From contig URHE01000092.1 of the NCBI GenBank assembly GCA_900547595.1, positions 1 to 6,935 on the forward strand: a DNA stretch of 6,935 nt, in the 5' to 3' direction. This DNA is from an uncultured Desulfovibrio sp. Lineage in GTDB: Bacteria; Desulfobacterota; Desulfovibrionia; Desulfovibrionales; Desulfovibrionaceae. Below the pieces are notes generated by a model. That model saw only the letters and a list, made by a program, of their open reading frames with translations, made no database searches and was not told the DNA's origin. This document shows, piece by piece, positions 1 through 4,876 of the stretch (the first letter of the stretch is position 1; each line of letters opens with the position of its first letter). A program made the translations under genes and the position numbers.

Positions 1-961
1 CCCGCCAGTCCGGGGCGAGCGCCTTCCAGGGGGGCGCCTCGCGGCGGCAGATGTCCCGCGCCCGGGGGCAGCGCGGATGGAAACGGCACCCGGCGGGCGG
101 CTCCAGCGGGCTCGGCGGTTCGCCGCGCAGAAGCGGCGGCAGGGCATCCAGCCCCCGGCCCCGCGCCCAGTCCCGCTCCCCGGCGGGCATGGCCGCCAGC
201 AGGGCCTGGCTGTAGGGATGGGCCGCACCGGCGAAAAGCCGCTGGGCGCTCGCCTCCTCCACGATCCGGCCAAGATACATGACCAGGATCCGGCGGCACA
301 TGAAGCCCACCACGGCGAGATCGTGGGAAATGAAAAGACAGGCGGGGCGGAAGCGCTCCTGCACTTCGCGGAGCAGATTGAGTATCTGGGCCTGCACCGA
401 GGCGTCCAGCGCGGAGACGGGCTCGTCGCAGACGATGACCTCCGGCCGGGTGACAAGGGCGCGCGCAAGCGCGATGCGCTGGCGCTGGCCGCCGGAAAAG
501 GCGTGCGGATAGCGGTCCCCGGCGCCCTCCAGGCCCACGGCCCGCAGCGCTTCGTCCGCCTCCGCCCGGCGCCGGGCGCGGGGCACGCCGCGCGCGGCCA
601 GAGGTTCGGCCACGGATGCCCGCACCGTGAGGCGCGGATTGAGCGACGAGGCCGGGTCCTGAAAGACCATCTGGAGGCGTCCGGCGCAGCGGCTGCCGGA
701 ACCCGCCGGGGGCACGGGAAGGCCGTCCATCAGGATGTGGCCGCTGTCCGGCCGCAGGAGGCCGCAGACAAGGCGTCCCAGCGTGGATTTGCCGCAGCCG
801 GATTCGCCCACGAGGCCGAGGCTCTCGCCCCGGCCAAGCGAGAAGCTCACGCCATCCACGGCGAGGAGGGAGCGCGTCCTGCCGAAAATGCCCCGGCGCA
901 CGGCAAAGGCGCGGCGCACGTCGCGGGCTTCCAGCAGAGGCGCGGCGTCATCCCGGTTCAC
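1..961 (-). CDS. ABC transporter ATP-binding protein, OppF/DppF/NikE-type (3' end truncated by window edge)
   Basis: Reading 961 down to 1 gives 320 codons with no stop. This is an ATP-binding subunit of the oligopeptide/dipeptide/nickel importer family, a cytoplasmic ATPase that powers a membrane permease. Visible motifs in order: the family-typical start (PLLEARDVRRAF, about residues 8-19), Walker A GESGCGKST (52-60), Q-loop QDPASSLNPR (101-110), signature FSGGQRQR (155-162), Walker B VIVCDE (175-180), D-loop SALD (183-186) and H-loop ISHD (211-214). The C-terminal oligo_HPY-type tail follows, with GEPPSPLEPPAGCRFHPRCP (280-299) and a further Cys at 305. The family usually ends soon after this tail, so only a few residues are probably missing. 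The start is GTG at 961-959, overlapping the cobT stop by four bases (GTGA), with GAGGA nine bases upstream. Substrate cannot be read from an ATPase alone: peptides, nickel or cobalt are possible. No partner permease or second ATPase lies in the window. Confidence 0.93.
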   Translation of the reverse strand, partial: MNRDDAAPLLEARDVRRAFAVRRGIFGRTRSLLAVDGVSFSLGRGESLGLVGESGCGKSTLGRLVCGLLRPDSGHILMDGLPVPPAGSGSRCAGRLQMVFQDPASSLNPRLTVRASVAEPLAARGVPRARRRAEADEALRAVGLEGAGDRYPHAFSGGQRQRIALARALVTRPEVIVCDEPVSALDASVQAQILNLLREVQERFRPACLFISHDLAVVGFMCRRILVMYLGRIVEEASAQRLFAGAAHPYSQALLAAMPAGERDWARGRGLDALPPLLRGEPPSPLEPPAGCRFHPRCPRARDICRREAPPWKALAPDWR

Positions 962-2106
962 GAGATCCTGTCCTCTTCCGTGGCGGAGACGCCGGCGGCG
1001 CCCATGGTGGCCATTTCGTTGCAGATGGCCGCGGCGCTGCGCACCAGCGGCCACGCCAGGGCCGCGCCCGTGCCCTCGCCCAGGCGCAGGCCAAGGTCAA
1101 GGAGCGGGGCGCCCCAGTCCGGCTCCCCGGCAAAGGGGGCGGCGCGTTCCGTCATGCGCTTCACGGCGCGCGCGTAGCCCGGTTCCGCCGAAACGTGAGT
1201 CAAAACGGCATAGCCGGCCAGTTCGGGCGCAATGGCCAGGGCCGCGGCGCAGGCCGACGTGCTGATGAAGCCGTCCACGAGCACGGGCATGCCCCGCGCC
1301 GCCGCGCCGAGCATGGCGCCGCACATGACGGCGATCTCGAAGCCGCCCAGGGCCGCAAGGGTTTCCACCGGCCCCCGGGCCACGGCGTCCGCATTGACGT
1401 TGAGGGCTTGGGCCACCAGGCGCGCCTTGCGCGCCACCATGGCCGGTTCCGCGCCCGCGCCCGGCCCGGCGGCCTCTTCCGGCGCAAGGCCGAGCAGGGC
1501 GCAGTACAGGGCCGTGGCCGCCGTGGAATTGGCAATGCCCATCTCGCCCAGGCCCAGACAGCGGAAGCCGCGTTCACGGGCCCCGCGCGCCAGCGCGAAG
1601 CCCGCGCGCAGGGCCGATTCGCAGGCGGTGAGGCTCATGGCCGGGCCTGCGCTCATGTCGGCGGTGCCGTCGCCCTGGCGGCGGTCCAGCAGGAGGGGAT
1701 GCCCGGCAAAGGGGCCGCCCGCGCAGCCCGCGTCCACCACGCGCAGCTCCAGGCCGTTGCAGCGGCAGAGCGCATTGATGGCCGCGCCCCCCGCGAGGAA
1801 GTTGGCGACCATCTGGCGCGTCACGGCCTGCGGAAAGGGGGAGACCGCCTGCCGGGCAATGCCGTGATCGCCGGCCACGGTGAGCATGAGCCCCGGCTCC
1901 ACGGTCAGGGGCCGCGCCCCCCCGGCCATGGCCCAGAGGCGCGCCGCCAGATGCTCCAGCCGCCCGAGACTGCCAACGGGCTTGGTGAGGCTGTCGAGAT
2001 ACGCGCGCGCGACCGCCAGATCCGCGGGAGCGACGGGCCGGATGCGTTCACCGGGAAACAGTCGGGCAAAGGCGTCCCCGGCGGCGGGGGAGATGGGAGT
2101 ATCCAT
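958..2106 (-). CDS. cobT: Nicotinate-nucleotide--dimethylbenzimidazole phosphoribosyltransferase CobT
   Basis: The 382-residue product is CobT, the cytoplasmic enzyme that transfers phosphoribose from nicotinate mononucleotide to a base such as 5,6-dimethylbenzimidazole, giving the alpha-ribotide used for the lower ligand of cobalamin. Family motifs are intact: TKPVGSLGRLE (41-51), AGDHGI (78-83), GLGEMGIANSTAA (185-197), VMCGAMLGAAA (260-270), VDGFISTSAC (277-286) and LDLGLRLGEGTGAALA (336-351). E344 in LGEGTG matches the catalytic Glu known from Salmonella CobT (E317), and E188 matches the conserved GEMG glutamate. Length is slightly above the usual ~350, partly from a Gly/Ala-rich stretch near 211-221. 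The ATG at 2106 gives the N-terminus expected for the family, although the sequence before it has no strong Shine-Dalgarno. The gene lies 67 bp after the P-type ATPase and overlaps the next gene by four bases. No cobalamin riboswitch fits in the upstream gap. Confidence 0.97.
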   Translation of the reverse strand: MDTPISPAAGDAFARLFPGERIRPVAPADLAVARAYLDSLTKPVGSLGRLEHLAARLWAMAGGARPLTVEPGLMLTVAGDHGIARQAVSPFPQAVTRQMVANFLAGGAAINALCRCNGLELRVVDAGCAGGPFAGHPLLLDRRQGDGTADMSAGPAMSLTACESALRAGFALARGARERGFRCLGLGEMGIANSTAATALYCALLGLAPEEAAGPGAGAEPAMVARKARLVAQALNVNADAVARGPVETLAALGGFEIAVMCGAMLGAAARGMPVLVDGFISTSACAAALAIAPELAGYAVLTHVSAEPGYARAVKRMTERAAPFAGEPDWGAPLLDLGLRLGEGTGAALAWPLVRSAAAICNEMATMGAAGVSATEEDRIS

Positions 2107-2143
2107 ACCGTGATTCTATCCGTTCGTCGGCGGCGGCGCAAGC

Positions 2144-2163
2144 GGCGGCCGGCGCCGGCCGCC
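2144..2163. repeat. Perfect 20-bp GC palindrome between the ATPase gene and cobT
   Basis: The half-site GGCGGCCGGC is followed immediately by its exact reverse complement, GCCGGCCGCC. As RNA it can fold into about an eight-pair stem with a four-base loop. It sits 10 bp after the ATPase stop and 37 bp before the cobT start on the transcribed strand. No T-run follows it on either strand, so it is not a standard intrinsic terminator. It could protect the ATPase mRNA 3' end, weaken read-through into cobT, or simply reflect the GC-rich base composition. Confidence 0.6.
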
Positions 2164-2173
2164 AGCGGGCCGT

Positions 2174-4432
2174 CTATTTCCGCAATGCCCGCAGGCCGTT
2201 GGCCACCACGGCCAGCGACGCGCCCACATCCGCGAACACGGCCATCCACATGGTGGCCATGCCGGCGAAGGTCAGGGCGAAGAACACGGCCTTGATGCCC
2301 AGCGCGAAGGCGATATTCTCCACAAGGATGGCATGCGTGGCCCGCGAGAGGCGGATGAAGCGCGGCACCTTGCGCAGGTCGTCGTCCATGAGGGCCACGT
2401 CGGCTGTTTCGATGGCCGTGTCCGTGCCGCAGGCGGCCATGGCAAAGCCGATGTCCGCCCGGGCGAGGGCGGGCGCGTCGTTGATGCCGTCGCCCACCAT
2501 GCCCACACGGGCGCCGTGGCGTTCCAGCTCCTCCACGATGCGCAGCTTGTCCTGCGGGAGCAGCCCGGCCCTGCAATCATCCACGGCCGCCGCCTCCGCC
2601 ATGGCTCGCGCCGTGGCCCCGGTGTCGCCGGTGAGCAGGAGGGTGCGCACGCCCAGGGCGCGCAGTTGGGCCACGGCCTCCACACTGGTTTCGCGCAGCT
2701 CGTCGGCAACGCCGAATATGGCGCGGGCGCGGGCGCGTTCCGGCTGCGCCGCCGCCGCTTCCGCAAGGACGGCCGTGGTCCTGCCCCGGGCTTCCAGCGC
2801 GGACAGGCGTTCGGCCAGTTCCGGACGCGCGGCGCCCAGACGTTCCATGAGCCGGAGATTGCCGAGATACCAGCGCCGGCCATCGTCCCCGGTGCCGGCA
2901 ACGCCCTCGCCGGGCAGGGCGGCCACATCCTCCAGTTCCCGCAGGGGCAGATGGGCGCCCGCGGCGGCGATGGCCCGCGAGACCGGGTGATCCGAACGCG
3001 CGGCCAGGCTGGCCGCCATGAGGGCCAGGCCGTCCCGGGGGGCGCCGTCCGCCTCCAGCGGAAGGAAGTCCGTCTGCCGGGGTTCGCCGCGCGTGAGCGT
3101 GCCGGTCTTGTCCAGCGCTATATGGTCAAGCAGGCGCCCCTGTTCCAGAAAGGCGCCCCCCTTGATGAGAATGCCCGTGCGCGCCGCCGCCGCCATGCCG
3201 GAGACCACGCTTACCGGCGTGGAAATGACCAGCGCGCAGGGGCAGCCGATGACAAGCAGCACCAGCGCCATGTAGATGGAATCCGTCCAGTCCGCGCCCA
3301 GCGCCAGTGGCGGGATGACGGCCATGGCAAGGGCCAGGGCGAATACCGCCGGCGTGTACCAGCGGGCGAAGCGGTCCACAAAGCGCTGCATGGGCGCGCG
3401 CGTGGCCTGCGCTTCCTCCACGGCGTGGATGATGCGCGCCAGCGTGGTGTCGTGCGCGGCGGCGGTGACGGTGAACTCAAAGGCGCCGGTTTCGTTGATC
3501 GTCCCGGCGTAGACGGCGTCGCCGGGCACTTTTTCCACGGGGATGCTCTCGCCGGTGATGGGCGCCTGGTTGACGGAGGAGCAGCCCGCCACCACCACGC
3601 CGTCCAGGGCCACGCGCTCGCCGGGGCGCACGCGCACGCGGCTCCCGACGGGCACGTCGGCGGCGGGTTCCTCCCGCCAGGAGCCGTCCGGCTGAAGCGC
3701 CGTGGCCGTGGGGGGCGCCAGGGCCAGCAGTTCGCGGACGGCGGTGCGCGCGCGGTCGAGGGCGCGCGCCTCGATGGCCTCGGCCAGATTGAACAGCGCC
3801 ATGACCATGGCGGCCTCGGGGAACTGGCCGATGCAGAAGGCGCCGGTGACGGCAACAGCCATGAGCGCGTTGATGTTCAGGTTGCGGTTGGCAAGTGCCA
3901 GCCAGCCCTTGCGGAACGTGCCGAGCCCGGCCAGCAGGATGGCCGCCAGCGCCAGCCCCGCCGAGAGCCCTTCCGCCGCGGCGGTGAAGGGCTCGGGAAC
4001 GAGCGCCCACTCCGCGCCCAGCGCCGCGCACTCGGCCAGGGCGGCCAGGCCCGTTGCCAGACAGAGCCTCCGCCAGGGAATGGCGGGCGCCGGGGGGAGA
4101 ACCGCCCGCGCCGCGCCGCCGGGGAGGGAGTCCGCAGGCTCCGGGGCCATGTCGATGGCCGTCAGGGCGGCCTCGATGGCCGTGGTGGGGCCGGGTTCAT
4201 GATCCACCACGAGCAGGCGCTGCATGAGGTTGAATTCCAGCCCGGTGACTCCGGGAACCCTGGCCAACTTTTTGCGGATGAGCGCCTCTTCCACCGGGCA
4301 GTCCATGTTCGGGATGCGGTAGACGGCGCGTGTGGCCGTGGCGGCGGGAGCCGGCGCGGCGGCGCCGGAGGCGCCGGGGGAGGGAGCGTCCGCCCCGTGC
4401 GGGGAACGGCAGGCATGACAGCAGTGGGACAT
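2174..4432 (-). CDS. zntA: Heavy-metal translocating P-type ATPase, P1B-2 (Zn/Cd/Pb export) type
   Basis: A 752-residue inner-membrane pump that uses ATP to export divalent soft metals. The N-terminus is Cys/His-rich (MSHCCHACRSPHG), followed by an Ala/Pro linker and one HMA-like domain (about 36-100) with MDCPVEE (43-49) instead of the usual two-Cys motif. Eight membrane segments are recognisable, roughly at 122-143, 155-173, 184-202, 206-222, 361-380, 386-412, 702-720 and 724-746. Catalytic motifs are complete: TGES (293-296), CPC (397-399) in the sixth segment, phosphorylation site DKTGT (D441), HP (482-483) and GDGINDAP (647-654). N706-x7-K714 and K714-x20-D735-x-G match the family signature for Zn/Cd/Pb pumps, which argues against copper or cobalt. 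The start is the ATG at 4432 because AAAGGAG lies six bases upstream and a MerR-type promoter lies just beyond. The frame stays open to 4789, but that extension would translate the promoter and an intergenic repeat. Which of Zn, Cd or Pb it prefers cannot be told from sequence. Confidence 0.96.
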   Translation of the reverse strand: MSHCCHACRSPHGADAPSPGASGAAAPAPAATATRAVYRIPNMDCPVEEALIRKKLARVPGVTGLEFNLMQRLLVVDHEPGPTTAIEAALTAIDMAPEPADSLPGGAARAVLPPAPAIPWRRLCLATGLAALAECAALGAEWALVPEPFTAAAEGLSAGLALAAILLAGLGTFRKGWLALANRNLNINALMAVAVTGAFCIGQFPEAAMVMALFNLAEAIEARALDRARTAVRELLALAPPTATALQPDGSWREEPAADVPVGSRVRVRPGERVALDGVVVAGCSSVNQAPITGESIPVEKVPGDAVYAGTINETGAFEFTVTAAAHDTTLARIIHAVEEAQATRAPMQRFVDRFARWYTPAVFALALAMAVIPPLALGADWTDSIYMALVLLVIGCPCALVISTPVSVVSGMAAAARTGILIKGGAFLEQGRLLDHIALDKTGTLTRGEPRQTDFLPLEADGAPRDGLALMAASLAARSDHPVSRAIAAAGAHLPLRELEDVAALPGEGVAGTGDDGRRWYLGNLRLMERLGAARPELAERLSALEARGRTTAVLAEAAAAQPERARARAIFGVADELRETSVEAVAQLRALGVRTLLLTGDTGATARAMAEAAAVDDCRAGLLPQDKLRIVEELERHGARVGMVGDGINDAPALARADIGFAMAACGTDTAIETADVALMDDDLRKVPRFIRLSRATHAILVENIAFALGIKAVFFALTFAGMATMWMAVFADVGASLAVVANGLRALRK

Positions 4433-4438
4433 GGGATA

Positions 4439-4445
4439 CTCCTTT
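4439..4445 (-). promoter_or_regulatory. Shine-Dalgarno site of the P-type ATPase gene
   Basis: On the minus strand this reads AAAGGAG, six bases before the ATG at 4432. It is the strongest ribosome-binding site seen in the window. It decides the start of the ATPase against the longer open frame that reaches 4789. Confidence 0.85.
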
Positions 4446-4454
4446 GCCGAAATT

Positions 4455-4472
4455 CCGGAGCCGGGGCTCCGG
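4455..4472 (-). other. Hairpin in the ATPase mRNA leader
   Basis: CCGGAGCC and its exact complement GGCTCCGG are separated by two bases, so the RNA can form about a seven-pair GC-rich stem with a four-base loop. It lies between the predicted transcription start (about 4481-4484) and the Shine-Dalgarno sequence, which begins about nine bases after it. It has no T-run and leaves the ribosome-binding site free. An mRNA-stabilising 5' structure is more likely than a terminator, but this is inference. Confidence 0.5.
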
Positions 4473-4487
4473 CGGCGATCCATTCCC

Positions 4488-4518
4488 AGAATAGGTGCTA
4501 TAGCGGCTATAGAGTCAA
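4488..4518 (-). promoter_or_regulatory. MerR-family promoter/operator (ZntR/CadR/PbrR type) for the P-type ATPase
   Basis: On the minus strand the -35 TTGACT (4513-4518) and -10 TATTCT (4488-4493) are separated by 19 bp (4494-4512) rather than the usual 17. The spacer holds a perfect inverted repeat, CTATAGC-C-GCTATAG (4498-4512). An elongated spacer carrying a dyad is the hallmark of promoters activated by MerR-family metal sensors, which twist the DNA to realign the two boxes. Transcription should start near 4481-4484, giving a leader of about 50 nt before the ATPase ATG. The regulator gene is not in the window. The metal cannot be read from the site, but it fits a Zn/Cd/Pb sensor paired with the pump it controls. 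Confidence 0.88.
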
Positions 4519-4589
4519 GAGGGCGGGAACGAAGGCGGAGAAAATTTTTTGGCGCTGCCATACACTGCGGTTGATGGATATTCCACGTT

Positions 4590-4614
4590 CCGTCTGGAGC
4601 GGAGCGACAGACGG
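4590..4614. other. Small hairpin inside the left half of the repeat region
   Basis: CCGTCTG (4590-4596) and CAGACGG (4608-4614) are exact complements around an 11-base loop rich in GAGC/GGAG. The right half of the larger inverted structure lacks this sequence, so it accounts for most of the asymmetry between the two sides. It could be an insertion in the left arm or a deletion from the right. Confidence 0.45.
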
Positions 4615-4621
4615 ATGCTGG

Positions 4622-4772
4622 TGCCGGGAGAATCCTCAAAAATAAGAATTCTTCGCTGCTGGCAAGGAAGAGGAAAATTTTCGCAGGGAGCGTACTCAAG
4701 TACTCGACCAAGAAAATTTTTCTCTGACGCAGCCAGCAGTGAAGAAGCTGTTTTTGAAGGATAATTCCGGCA
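4622..4772. repeat. Imperfect ~150-bp palindromic element (MITE/REP-like or structured 3' region)
   Basis: The two halves are imperfect reverse complements around a centre near 4697. Paired blocks from outside in are: TGCCGG (4622-4627 with 4767-4772), ATCCT (4632-4636 with 4758-4762), CAAAAA (4637-4642 with 4751-4756), TTCTTC then CTGCTGGC (4649-4663 with 4732-4746, 14 of 15 bases matching), AAAATTTTC (4674-4682 with 4712-4720), and the central GTACT-CA-AGTAC (4692-4703). Between these blocks are internal loops of about nine bases. It lies 104 bp past the helicase stop codon and about 100 bp upstream of the ATPase promoter. It has no open frame with a credible start. It could be a miniature inverted-repeat element, a dispersed repeat, or a long folded transcript end for the helicase gene; the sequence alone does not decide. 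Confidence 0.75.
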
Positions 4773-4876
4773 TTACTCCCACGGCACAAGGAGCATCATC
4801 AACCCAAAAACAGAACGACGCCAAATTTTTCCCGCGCGGTGATGCGGTGGAGGCGTTTGGCGCTCCCATGCAGGGG

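Larger units (their letters stand above)
4541..4830. repeat. Outer inverted arms framing the intergenic palindrome
   Basis: The left arm (4541-4576) and the reverse complement of the right arm (4797-4830) share the same layout: an A-run/T-run block, TTTGGCG, then 14 unmatched bases, then GGTTGATG. Matching blocks are GGCG 4551-4554 with CGCC 4819-4822, and GGTTGATG 4569-4576 with CATCAACC 4797-4804. The equal 14-base spacing in both arms argues against chance, but the spacer itself is poorly conserved. The pair is centred about 11 bp left of the inner palindrome because the left side holds about 21 extra bases, including a small hairpin. The whole stretch is non-coding and clearly AT-richer than the flanking genes. 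Exact ends are uncertain and I found no convincing target-site duplication. Confidence 0.5.

Noticed and set aside
2113..2141. Possible cobT promoter on the minus strand, TTGCGC-17 bp-TAGAAT
   Set aside because: The -35 match is poor, the region is GC-rich, and the predicted start would fall at or just before the ATG, giving an essentially leaderless mRNA. Support is too weak to annotate.
2107..2173. Cobalamin riboswitch upstream of cobT
   Set aside because: The gap is only 67 bp, far too short for the known element, and no B12-box-like sequence is visible.
77..2295. Two long plus-strand open frames (77-1177 and 1195-2295) opposite the ABC ATPase and cobT
   Set aside because: Both are low-complexity Gly/Arg/Ala/His-rich shadows of well-identified minus-strand genes.
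2333..4645. A 770-residue open frame on the plus strand opposite the P-type ATPase
   Set aside because: It is antisense to a gene with every catalytic motif intact, has an Arg/Gly/His-rich composition typical of GC-driven shadow frames, and shows no recognisable domain.
4433..4789. 119-residue N-terminal extension of the P-type ATPase
   Set aside because: It would translate through the MerR-type promoter and half of the intergenic palindrome. The ATG at 4432 has a strong Shine-Dalgarno and gives the normal family length.
4534..4850. Target-site duplication flanking the palindromic region
   Set aside because: I compared the flanks outside 4541 and 4830 and saw only short GC-rich similarities of the kind expected by chance.
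4831..4876. Intrinsic terminator directly after the helicase stop codon
   Set aside because: A weak stem (GGAGCG with CGCCTCC, one bulge) is possible, but no T-run follows it on the minus strand.
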